Below the pieces are notes generated by a model. The model did not search any database. It worked only from the letters and a program-made list of their open reading frames with translations, and had not been told where the DNA came from. Position numbers and translations under genes: made by a program. A stretch of 32,703 bases of DNA. It comes from Candidatus Pelagibacterales bacterium. Its GTDB lineage: Bacteria; Pseudomonadota; Alphaproteobacteria; TMED109. Shown here in pieces: positions 26,601 through 32,703 of the stretch (positions are counted from its first letter, which is position 1; every line of letters begins with the position of its first letter). The stretch is taken from the NCBI GenBank assembly GCA_002715265.1, contig PAYS01000003.1, forward strand, positions 42,845-75,547. Reading direction: 5' to 3'.

Positions 26601-26628
26601 CAATTAATTTTAGCTTAGTAAATATCAT
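23623..26628 (-). CDS. smc: Chromosome segregation protein SMC (short-armed)
   Basis: The condensin ATPase that compacts and segregates the chromosome. Walker A is GPNGCGKS (31-38), the signature motif is LLSGGEQALTSMAL, and Walker B is PICILDEVDAPLDESNVDRF, all near the expected ends. The hinge lies around residues 415-560 (NGYEKAIGAALGYGLKASL at about 440). Two long Lys/Glu/Asn-rich coiled-coil arms connect head and hinge. At 1001 residues it is about 150 shorter than usual bacterial SMC (about 1150-1190), and the missing length appears to come from both arms. No frameshift is visible. Its neighbours are the DsbA-like and DUF721 genes, the usual alphaproteobacterial setting. Confidence 0.95.
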   Translation of the reverse strand: MIFTKLKLIGFKSFVDDTNLDIKSGLTGLVGPNGCGKSNIVEAVKWNMGEAGPSKLRAGEMDDVIFNGTKGRPSRNSAEVIINMELDKDDSNRKYATQDEIQISRKINKSEGSRYTINAKEVRQRDVQIFFADYAIGSRSNAIVDQGQIGKIINSKPQERRQIIEEASGITGIHARKHETELKLNAAENNLNKLEEIISNDRLRLKDLIKQSNQAKKYKVLSEKIRNIENYILYHQWNEAASNIKNIEMLLDKYSDEADIVTAKISNISVKIKNLESNVNSLKDEHQTNISLLNKSQLEYDLIEKDKESSYLNIKNINEDIEYLQNEQKKEYELQNKLLKQLKEIEDEIKINKDKSNLDNKINYDKEIKNINTIQKKIKENEAKLVKNVDDNNKIIRENKDILNKKNIILAELSKEIEKHKASSIILTKLFESKDKNTIINKISFSNGYEKAIGAALGYGLKASLSKSNIEWRQIKQSNLPSLPTNIQNLENTIQGVSEIANLLKSTGLVKNKLEGEKLQNLLQPGQQLVSKEGDLWRWDGYKHSAEAETPVHQMLQNKKNMEKINLLLKDLNKEFDKVNKEKKDIENLIRNLDNQNENFLSKINDLRTEHDKYQVSYSQTVEKNSENKSQLTILISSQKEYERIKSQLKIIDERIIKINDTIKTQNEKLLIDKKKPNDLKLKQIQITKEIASHKKLIQNLTDTISIKENEYSVIQNQYKTINNQLMQARENKARQEGIYQETKEKLNSHEKIIFDKLNIKPDNFDTIIEQPFDTLPDLEDCNLTIEKYNLQRERIGPVNLIAEKDSEELLSKISDIDKEKEDLINAIQKLRDSISNINKEARSRLINAFNEVNKHFKILFTDLFGGGEAHLTLEGSDDPLEAGLELFASPPGKKLQNMSLLSGGEQALTSMALIFSIFLTKPSPICILDEVDAPLDESNVDRFLDLIRAIADKTQTRFIVVTHNRLSMSKMDRLYGVTMQEPGVSQLVSVSLQEAVKFNE

Positions 26629-26659
26629 TTAGTAACCATCAATAAGGAATATACTATAT

Positions 26660-26687
26660 ATTGTATTTAAATTTTTATAATTAACAA
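26660..26687 (-). promoter_or_regulatory. Possible promoter of smc
   Basis: In the 84-base gap between the DsbA-like gene and smc, the minus strand has TTGTTA and TACAAT separated by 16 bases, giving a start near 26653 and a leader of about 25 bases. Both hexamers deviate from consensus and the region is AT-rich, so this is tentative. Confidence 0.35.
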
Positions 26688-26712
26688 GATATTCTTTATA
26701 CAAAACAACTAA

Positions 26713-27306
26713 TTATTCTATAAGACTATTTAATTTTTTAATATCAAATCTGCCTTCAACTTTTTTGCCATTTACAAAAAATGTTGGTGTGGCATCTACG
26801 CCTTTTTGCTTGGCCGCATAATCTCTTCCAGCCAAAAGTAGTTTCCATCTATTTTTATTAGTTTCATTGTCTTCTAAGCAAGATAGTAACATAGGTTTTT
26901 CTATTCCTAATGGTTGTAAAGTTTTAAAAATAGATTCTAGTATATCTTCTGACTGAGTCCATTCAGGTTGTTTTTGAAATAATCTATTTAATACAGGAAA
27001 AAATTGTTTTTCATTCATGCATTGTGTAACCATAGAGCCTAACATAGCTGTTCTATCTAGTGGAAAGTCTCTAAATAGTAATTTAGCTCTTCCTGTGTCT
27101 ATATATTTTTTCTTTATTTCAGGAAGTGTTTGAATATGAAAACTTGCACAATGTCCACATGACATAGATGCATACTCTTCTATTATTATAGGAGCATTTT
27201 CAATTCCTAAAACTCTTGCTGATAATAGTTCTTCTTCATCTTGAGCTATAACAATCTTAGAGATTATCAAAAAAATAAATATTAAAAATGTTTTTATATA
27301 CTGCAT
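26713..27306 (-). CDS. DsbA-family periplasmic thiol:disulfide protein
   Basis: A secreted thioredoxin-fold protein of 197 residues, with a signal peptide of about 21 residues ending in IVIAQ. The redox motif is CGHC (Cys50-Cys53) in EYASMSCGHCASFH, and the cis-proline lies in GVDATPTFFVNGKKVEGR. FRDFPLDRTAMLGS is typical of the DsbA-like group located upstream of smc in Alphaproteobacteria. It should oxidise or isomerise periplasmic disulfides. GGGAGAAAAA precedes the ATG, and the AT-rich leader closely resembles that of the subunit IV gene. It follows the DUF721 stop by 36 bases. Confidence 0.92.
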   Translation of the reverse strand: MQYIKTFLIFIFLIISKIVIAQDEEELLSARVLGIENAPIIIEEYASMSCGHCASFHIQTLPEIKKKYIDTGRAKLLFRDFPLDRTAMLGSMVTQCMNEKQFFPVLNRLFQKQPEWTQSEDILESIFKTLQPLGIEKPMLLSCLEDNETNKNRWKLLLAGRDYAAKQKGVDATPTFFVNGKKVEGRFDIKKLNSLIE

Positions 27307-27342
27307 ATTTTTCTCCCATAACTATATATATAGATATATAGA

Positions 27343-27807
27343 TTATTTTAAATTAGTAAAAAAGGAATTTGCAAATTTTTGAATATTTTTCTTAACTTTC
27401 TCGTCATTAATATTATCAATTAAAGACTTTAGTTCTTGTTTTTCTTTATTCGATATAGAATTTTGTATCTTATATTTTTTTTGTTTTTTTACTTTTCTAT
27501 AACTTTGTTTAATATTTATTTTTTTAATTGCTTTATAACCTATTAAATATTCTATTCGTTCTAGTATCGTGGGAATAATGTACTGAAATTCTAAAGAAAA
27601 TGAACTTTCAACTCTAACTGTAAGCGTTTTTTTAACTGAAATAGATTCAGGGGTAGTTAGATTAGCAACTTCTTTACCTACAATTTGTTCCCATTCAGAT
27701 ATAATCTTTGTCTGATTAAATCCTCTTTTACGAAAAATATTTTTTGTAATATTTTTTGATATAAAACTAATATTTTGGAGGTTATATTTTTTAATGCCAT
27801 TATTAAT
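27343..27807 (-). CDS. DUF721 / DciA-like protein, apparent ATT start
   Basis: A 154-codon frame is absent from the ORF track because no ATG, GTG or TTG is in frame between the upstream stop and the conserved region. ATT at 27807 lies nine bases after AAAGGA and is the best start. The product matches DUF721 in its first 100 residues: NIFRKRGFNQTKIISEWEQI, VGKEVANLTTPESI, LTVRVESSFSLEFQYIIPTI. A Lys-rich tail follows. DUF721 includes DciA, the loader of the replicative helicase DnaB in most bacteria. Its position between mutY and the DsbA-like gene is the usual alphaproteobacterial one. An overlapping ATG frame (27799-27797) dies after 40 codons and does not encode the domain. Confidence 0.8.
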   Translation of the reverse strand: MNNGIKKYNLQNISFISKNITKNIFRKRGFNQTKIISEWEQIVGKEVANLTTPESISVKKTLTVRVESSFSLEFQYIIPTILERIEYLIGYKAIKKINIKQSYRKVKKQKKYKIQNSISNKEKQELKSLIDNINDEKVKKNIQKFANSFFTNLK

Positions 27808-27868
27808 TTTGATTAATCCTTTTTTATATTATTAATATATAGAATATAAAATCTGAGAGAACTTTCAA

Positions 27869-28891
27869 TTGAATATAAATAAAAAGTTACTAAAATGGTA
27901 CTACAAAAATAAAAGAGAACTTCCTTGGAGAAAAAAATCTAAAGAAGATTTAATTGACTCATATTATGTATGGATCAGTGAAATTATGTTGCAACAAACC
28001 ACTGTGAATACGGTAATACCATATTTCAATAAATTTATTCAAAGGTTTCCTAATATACATATACTAGCTAGTTCTTCTATTTCTGAAGTTTTAAAATATT
28101 GGGCAGGATTAGGATACTATGCAAGAGCAAGAAACCTTCATAAAACAGCAAAAATAATTGTTAAAAGATATAATGGTGTATTTCCTAAAAATATAGTTAG
28201 CTTATTAGAACTACCAGGAATTGGGGATTATACTGCGGGCGCCATTCTATCAATTGCATTCAATAAAGTAGCTTTTCCTGTCGATGTAAATATCAAAAGA
28301 GTTGTTCAACGTTTGAGTAATAAGCATGAGGCTAATAAAAAAGATTTAACTGAATACTTAGATAGCAGTATATCTAGATCTAAACCCGGAGATTTCATTG
28401 AGGCATTAATGGATTTAGGATCGCAAATTTGCAAATCTAGCTCTCCTAAATGTGAATTATGTCCATTAAATAAAAATTGCGAAACTTTTTTAAAGAATAA
28501 GAGTATGCTTTCAAGCAAGAAAATAAATTATGTAAAAAAACCTATAAAATATGGTCTTTGTTTGATTATTGAAAGAACTAAAGACCAAAAATATTTTTTT
28601 ATTAGAAGACCTGAAGAAGGATTATATGGAGGTATGCTGAGCTTCCCAACTTCTAATTGGGTGATTAACAAAAAGTCACTATCAAAAGAAAAAGTCTTAA
28701 ATTTTGATGGATTGTCATATAAAAAAGATAAGGTGGTGCATGTATTTAGCCATTTTAAACTTGAGTTATTTATTTGCTATAAAAAAGATTTAGTATTAAA
28801 TGAAATGAAAGGGAAATGGTTTAAAAAAGAGGAGGCTCGTTCTCAATTGCCAAGTTTAATGAAAAAAGTTTTAGATAAATTTATTCATTAG
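27869..28891 (+). CDS. mutY: A/G-specific adenine glycosylase
   Basis: This base-excision enzyme of 340 residues removes A mispaired with 8-oxoG. The catalytic Glu38 lies in WISEIMLQQTTV, the helix-hairpin-helix is LPGIGDYTAGAI, and the conserved Asp is in PVDVNIKRVVQRL. The [4Fe-4S] ligands show C-x6-C-x2-C-x5-C spacing (CKSSSPKCELCPLNKNC), and a NUDIX-like C-domain (FFIRRPEEGLYGGMLSFP) recognises 8-oxoG. TTG start; an in-frame stop lies just upstream, and GAGAG is a weak ribosome site. Divergent from DUF721; its 3' end overlaps ccrM by 11 bases. Confidence 0.96.
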   Translation: MNINKKLLKWYYKNKRELPWRKKSKEDLIDSYYVWISEIMLQQTTVNTVIPYFNKFIQRFPNIHILASSSISEVLKYWAGLGYYARARNLHKTAKIIVKRYNGVFPKNIVSLLELPGIGDYTAGAILSIAFNKVAFPVDVNIKRVVQRLSNKHEANKKDLTEYLDSSISRSKPGDFIEALMDLGSQICKSSSPKCELCPLNKNCETFLKNKSMLSSKKINYVKKPIKYGLCLIIERTKDQKYFFIRRPEEGLYGGMLSFPTSNWVINKKSLSKEKVLNFDGLSYKKDKVVHVFSHFKLELFICYKKDLVLNEMKGKWFKKEEARSQLPSLMKKVLDKFIH

Positions 28892-29960
28892 AAGATGTAT
28901 TTAATTGGTCTCTAATTTTTTTTCTTAAGGAATTTATAGAGACTAATTTACCTTGTTTTTCATAGTGCCAAAATTGCCAACCATTACAAGCAGGATTTCC
29001 TTGTACTTGAGCCCCTACTTTATGTATAGAACCTTCTAGAGCGTCTGTGGTTTTAATACTTCCATCAGCTCTTACAATTGCATTATATTTTTTATTTATA
29101 TCGTGTAATTTTGTCCCTATTTTTAGCATTCCTCGGTCTATTAATGTACAAAAAGGAATTTTTATTTCAGTTTTATTATTTTTAATAGTTTCTAATTCAG
29201 CTTTTGAATAAGACTTTATTTTTTGTATTCTTTGTTTTGCAAATTTCATATAATTTAAATCTTTTTCTATTCCAATAAACTTTCTCTTTAGTTTTTTTGC
29301 TACGGCTCCTGTGGAACCAGTTCCAAAAAAAGGATCTAAAATAACATCGCCAATATTAGTACTAGATAAAATTATTCTAAATAATAATGATTCAGGCTTT
29401 TGTGTAGGATGCAATGTTTTGCCGGAAACTTTAATTCTTTCTTTTCCAGAACATATTGGTAAAAACCAGTCAGATCTCATTTGCTTATCATCATTCATAG
29501 TTTTCATTGCTTGATAATTAAAAGTATATTTAGATTGTTTATTATGACTTGCCCATATTATAGTTTCATGAGCATTAGTGAATCTATTTCCTTTAAAATT
29601 AGGCATTGGGTTTGACTTATTCCAAATAATATCATTTAAAATCCAAAAGCCTAAGTTTTGTATCACAGAGCCAACTCTATATATATTATGATATGATCCA
29701 ATTACCCAAATTGTCCCGTTAGGCTTTAATATTCTTTTTGCTTCTTTTAGCCAGCTTTCAGTAAATTTGTCATATTCTTTAAAGCTACTAAACTTATCCC
29801 AGGCATGATTTACTCCATTTACATCTGAATGATCTGGTCTGTTTAAAGATTTGCTTAGTTGTAAGTTATATGGTGGATCAGCAAATATCATGTCTACACT
29901 ATTATCGGTTAAACTGTTCATAGCTGTGATACAATCTTTATTTAAATAGACTTCATTCAT
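28881..29960 (-). CDS. ccrM: CcrM-type adenine DNA methyltransferase (GANTC)
   Basis: A beta-class N6-adenine methyltransferase of 359 residues, almost exactly the length of Caulobacter CcrM (358). DPPY is at 28-31 and the SAM-binding motif DPFFGTGSTGAVA lies near 225-237. The C-terminal extension (about 265-355), with KIGTKLHDINKKYNAIVRADG and CNGWQFWHYE, is the CcrM-specific DNA-recognition domain. The ORF track starts at 30035, but that would overlap rnhB by 53 bases; the ATG at 29960 gives the family N-terminus and lies 22 bases after the rnhB stop. GANTC specificity and a cell-cycle role follow from family knowledge. Confidence 0.94.
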   Translation of the reverse strand: MNEVYLNKDCITAMNSLTDNSVDMIFADPPYNLQLSKSLNRPDHSDVNGVNHAWDKFSSFKEYDKFTESWLKEAKRILKPNGTIWVIGSYHNIYRVGSVIQNLGFWILNDIIWNKSNPMPNFKGNRFTNAHETIIWASHNKQSKYTFNYQAMKTMNDDKQMRSDWFLPICSGKERIKVSGKTLHPTQKPESLLFRIILSSTNIGDVILDPFFGTGSTGAVAKKLKRKFIGIEKDLNYMKFAKQRIQKIKSYSKAELETIKNNKTEIKIPFCTLIDRGMLKIGTKLHDINKKYNAIVRADGSIKTTDALEGSIHKVGAQVQGNPACNGWQFWHYEKQGKLVSINSLRKKIRDQLNTSSNE

Positions 29961-29982
29961 ATTAATATTAACTCTCTTTTTA

Positions 29983-30585
29983 CTATTTATATAACTTAAA
30001 AGATTTTCTATGATGTTGACATATTCCAAATTCACTTATCGCAGTATAGTGTTCTTTAGTACCATATCCCGAATTATTTTTAAAATTATATTTTGGAAAA
30101 TTTTTATGTAATAATTGAAATATTTTATCTTTATGTACCTTAGCAATAATTGAGGCGGCTGCAATTGATAAACTTTTTGTATCACCTTTAATTATATTTA
30201 AAACTTTACAATTAATATCAGGAGAAAAATTTCCATCTATGAGAGCAACATTAGGTTTTTTTGGTAAGTTATAATAAGCTCTTTTCATTGCTAGAATACT
30301 TGCATTAAGAATATTTAACTTGTCTATTTCATATACGGATGCTTCTCCAATAGCAACTTCAATAGAAGTTTTTTTAATTTCATTAGAAATAATTTCTCTC
30401 ATTTTTTTAGATAGCTTTTTAGAGTCATTTATTCCTTTGGGTATGTTTTTGTAATCTAAAATTACAGCAGCTGCTATAACTGGTCCCGCTAAACAGCCTC
30501 TACCTACTTCATCAATACCACATATGATTTCTTTATCTAAAAAACTTTTTTCAATTTTTAGATTTGGATATACTTTATTAATCAT
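29983..30585 (-). CDS. rnhB: Ribonuclease HII
   Basis: This enzyme of 200 residues cleaves at ribonucleotides in DNA duplexes and RNA-DNA hybrids. Catalytic Asp-Glu are in CGIDEVGRGCLAGP, with another Asp in NVALIDGNF and the last in SIAAASIIAKVHKDK. The C-terminus YGTKEHYTAISEFGICQHHRKSF is standard. It lies 13 bases after the vWA-like membrane protein gene and upstream of ccrM, a pairing common in Alphaproteobacteria. Confidence 0.96.
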   Translation of the reverse strand: MINKVYPNLKIEKSFLDKEIICGIDEVGRGCLAGPVIAAAVILDYKNIPKGINDSKKLSKKMREIISNEIKKTSIEVAIGEASVYEIDKLNILNASILAMKRAYYNLPKKPNVALIDGNFSPDINCKVLNIIKGDTKSLSIAAASIIAKVHKDKIFQLLHKNFPKYNFKNNSGYGTKEHYTAISEFGICQHHRKSFKLYK

Positions 30586-30598
30586 TATTCATTTCTAT

Positions 30599-32650
30599 TT
30601 ATCTAGATTCTCTATACCAACTAAGAAATAGTAATACTATAGATAATATTAATGCAAGGTACCATGGAGCTAATGGAATTTGGTCCATACTTTGAACAAA
30701 AAATTGTTCATTTTTATATAGTTTTATGTTTTTATTATTATTTGTAATTTTATTTTTTTCTATATGATTGATTTTTAAAGAAGTATTTCTCTCAGTGTTT
30801 ATCCATTTTATTGATCCTAGTGTAGACTCAGCTAATAGTGCGATACTTTTATCTGTTGCTCTTACATCATTAAATTCAGCAGAATTATAGTTTCCTATAA
30901 TCACACTTATATTAGAATTACCTGAACTTAATTTCCATATTCCAGGTTCTGGTTCTGGTATTTTTGCTATTTGTTGCCCACTTCCAATATCTTCTAGGTC
31001 AATTAGATCAGTTTCATTACTTGGAGATATTATTTTTACAGAATTTAAATCAGGAATTAAACTATTTTTTCTTATTATTAATGTGTTATTCTCAAATTTA
31101 GCCGATAATTCATTTTCTTCTAAGTCAGGTTCTTTCATTAGCCAATGTACTAACCTTCTTAATAAATCAGCTTGAGGTCCTTTGTTGGAGTCTGACCTAG
31201 TCCATACCCAAGATTGGTCAGAAAGTATTTGTGCTACTCTTCCTTGACCTATTCTATTTAAAACTAATAATGGCCTATTTTCAGGTCCCTCTAAGAGAAC
31301 ATCTCCATCTACTGCTAAACCTTCAACCATTCTAAACCAAGAGCCCCAATTATTTTCTATTTTATCTCCATTTATTTCTTGTAAATTTGCAGTAACTGGA
31401 TGTCTTAAACCATAGTTAGTAATTTTAGGTACAAATTCTTTTACCACTATTTCTCCAGTAGGTTCAGTAGGTAATATACTCTGAAGAGGCGATAGAGACA
31501 AACTATATGGTCCTGCATAGGCCGGCCCTGCGGTATCAAGTAAAGCACCACCATTTACAACGTATTCTACAATATTTTTTAAATAGTATTGAGGAAGTAT
31601 TCCTCTTAAATGATATTGATCAAAAATGATTAAGTCAAAGCTATTTAAATTTAACTGAAATAGTTCTCTACTAGGAAATGGAATTAGTGATAATTCACCT
31701 ACAGGTGTTAAATCTTGTTTATTTGGAGGACGCAAAATGGTGAAATGAATTAAATCAACTGATGGGTCAGAGTTTAACAAGTTTCTCCAATTTCTGAGCC
31801 CCATGTTAGGTTCCCCAGAAACTAACATTACTTTAAGTCTTTCTCTAATAGCATTAATAGATATTACAATTTGGTTATTTTTAAGTGTTAATTCGTTTTT
31901 ACCTTCTTCCACTTCAATATTAAGCGACGTAATTCCTGCTCTTTCTAAAGGCAAGGTAATATTTACTGATTCTCCTATAGGTATTGATCTGCTTTGTTTA
32001 TCTTTATCATTCATATTTATAGTTACTAAAGCATTTGGAACATCAGCATTTATATCCTCTACTCTTAATTTAATAGTAACTTCTTCACCCACTATTCCAA
32101 ATCTAGGTGATTCTTCAATTATTAACCTTCTGTCATATTCATTCTTATTTCCTGTAATAAGAAAATTTATAGGTGCTGGGAAATTTAAAGCATTTATTTC
32201 TGGAACGTCTTGTATTTGTCCATCAGTTATTATTATTGCACCTGCAAGTCTATTATCTGGAATGTCCCCAATTAAGGCAGATAGTGGATTAAATATATTA
32301 GTTCCTTTTTCACCATTAATTGTTTTATATCTGACTTCTAAGTTGTTAATTTTTCCTAATTGGTTTTTTAGGTTTTCGTATACCTCAAGGGCATTCTTTT
32401 TACGATCGTTGATATTTTGACTAGGACTTAAATCTAAAATCACTGCTACTGTGTCTGGTAAACTTTCTCTATTTTCAGACATTATTACAGGATTAGCTAA
32501 AGATAGAATTATAATTAGCATGAATAAAAATTTTAAAAAGGCGCTGTTTGATTTTAATTTATAATTTATAAATGTAATAAATAGACTTACAAATATTACT
32601 ATATATAAAAATGTAATTGGTATGTATGGATAGAATATAATATTACTCAT
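30599..32650 (-). CDS. Membrane protein with vWA-like and amidotransferase-like regions
   Basis: A 683-residue membrane protein with two N-terminal helices (about 8-30 and 38-54), then a vWA-like domain with DLSPS (73-77; fits the MIDAS motif DxSxS) and ITDG (141-144). Beta-sandwich-like regions follow, then a class I glutamine amidotransferase-like fold (LIIFDQYHLRG, VNGGALLDTAGPAY, GQGRVAQILSDQSW) without a clear catalytic Cys, and a C-terminal helix before SWYRESR. This architecture is found in alphaproteobacterial clusters with MoxR ATPase, DUF58 and DUF4159 genes, of unclear envelope-stress or assembly function. Its ATG overlaps the upstream gene's stop by one base (TAATG), so the two are coupled. 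Confidence 0.8.
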   Translation of the reverse strand: MSNIIFYPYIPITFLYIVIFVSLFITFINYKLKSNSAFLKFLFMLIIILSLANPVIMSENRESLPDTVAVILDLSPSQNINDRKKNALEVYENLKNQLGKINNLEVRYKTINGEKGTNIFNPLSALIGDIPDNRLAGAIIITDGQIQDVPEINALNFPAPINFLITGNKNEYDRRLIIEESPRFGIVGEEVTIKLRVEDINADVPNALVTINMNDKDKQSRSIPIGESVNITLPLERAGITSLNIEVEEGKNELTLKNNQIVISINAIRERLKVMLVSGEPNMGLRNWRNLLNSDPSVDLIHFTILRPPNKQDLTPVGELSLIPFPSRELFQLNLNSFDLIIFDQYHLRGILPQYYLKNIVEYVVNGGALLDTAGPAYAGPYSLSLSPLQSILPTEPTGEIVVKEFVPKITNYGLRHPVTANLQEINGDKIENNWGSWFRMVEGLAVDGDVLLEGPENRPLLVLNRIGQGRVAQILSDQSWVWTRSDSNKGPQADLLRRLVHWLMKEPDLEENELSAKFENNTLIIRKNSLIPDLNSVKIISPSNETDLIDLEDIGSGQQIAKIPEPEPGIWKLSSGNSNISVIIGNYNSAEFNDVRATDKSIALLAESTLGSIKWINTERNTSLKINHIEKNKITNNNKNIKLYKNEQFFVQSMDQIPLAPWYLALILSIVLLFLSWYRESR

Positions 32651-32703
32651 TAATTACCTTCATTATTTTCTTCTATTTTATTTAGTCTTAAAAGAATAGA
32701 TTT
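32650..32703 (-). CDS. 3' end of an unidentified upstream gene (17 codons)
   Basis: Only the last 17 codons and the TAA are inside the window (…LLRLNKIEENNEGN). The stop overlaps the next gene's ATG as TAATG, the hallmark of translational coupling. By neighbourhood it might belong to the MoxR/DUF58/DUF4159 group, but the fragment itself carries no diagnostic sequence. Confidence 0.45.
   Translation of the reverse strand, partial: KSILLRLNKIEENNEGN

Noticed and set aside
27761-27799. Frameshifted DUF721 pseudogene starting at the overlapping ATG
   Set aside because: The domain frame is continuous from ATT at 27807 to its stop with no break, so a pseudogene is unnecessary.

Overview
The window looks like a chromosomal segment of a streamlined, very AT-rich alphaproteobacterium, probably a free-living aerobe with a reduced genome. 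The evidence is a CcrM-type methyltransferase next to RNase HII, a DUF721/DsbA-like/SMC neighbourhood next to mutY, an F0 operon with split b and b' subunits, and an aa3 oxidase cluster containing CoxF, DUF983 and SURF1. No phage, IS, CRISPR, tRNA or rRNA was seen. Genes are almost gapless, and three convergent pairs overlap or abut at their stop codons.

Layout. 1-1614: aminopeptidase P, minus strand, cut by the left edge. 1615-2008: the only gene-free stretch over 300 bases. It holds a cluster of GCATATC/GATATGC motifs and two tandem hairpins that both display TTTCCTCCCC (anti-Shine-Dalgarno-like) in a loop, followed by an unknown 88-codon ORF. 7177-2246: a minus-strand run of six tightly spaced genes (cytochrome oxidase subunit IV, a tiny lipoprotein, an RraA-family protein, an SDR dehydrogenase, UvrD-type helicase, PrmA). 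7399-18474: a plus-strand run with the aa3 oxidase and its assembly factors (ctaC, ctaD, ctaB, coxF, ctaG, ctaE, DUF983, surf1, ctaA), then thrC, a RimJ-like acetyltransferase and a DsbD/ScsB-like protein. 18568-21034: peroxiredoxin (+), rnhA and thrB (-), and a lipoprotein (+). 23523-21035: ATP synthase F0 operon (-). 27807-23623: DUF721, DsbA-like, SMC (-). 27869-28891: mutY (+). 32703-28881: a partial gene, a vWA-like membrane protein, rnhB and ccrM (-).

Functionally the window is dominated by aerobic energy metabolism (complex IV plus its heme A and copper biogenesis, and the proton channel of ATP synthase). Chromosome and DNA upkeep (UvrD, SMC, MutY, CcrM, RNases HI and HII), periplasmic thiol chemistry (DsbD-like, DsbA-like) and threonine synthesis (ThrB, ThrC) are also represented.

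Four real or likely genes are absent from the ORF track: subunit IV (42 aa) and CoxF (40 aa), which are too short, and a small lipoprotein and DUF721, which have no ATG/GTG/TTG start and appear to begin at ATT. The aminopeptidase is also missing from the track because it runs off the edge. TTG starts are common (SDR, ctaG, surf1, thrC, atpB, mutY). The most interesting undescribed element is the twin-hairpin RNA candidate at about 1867-1992.
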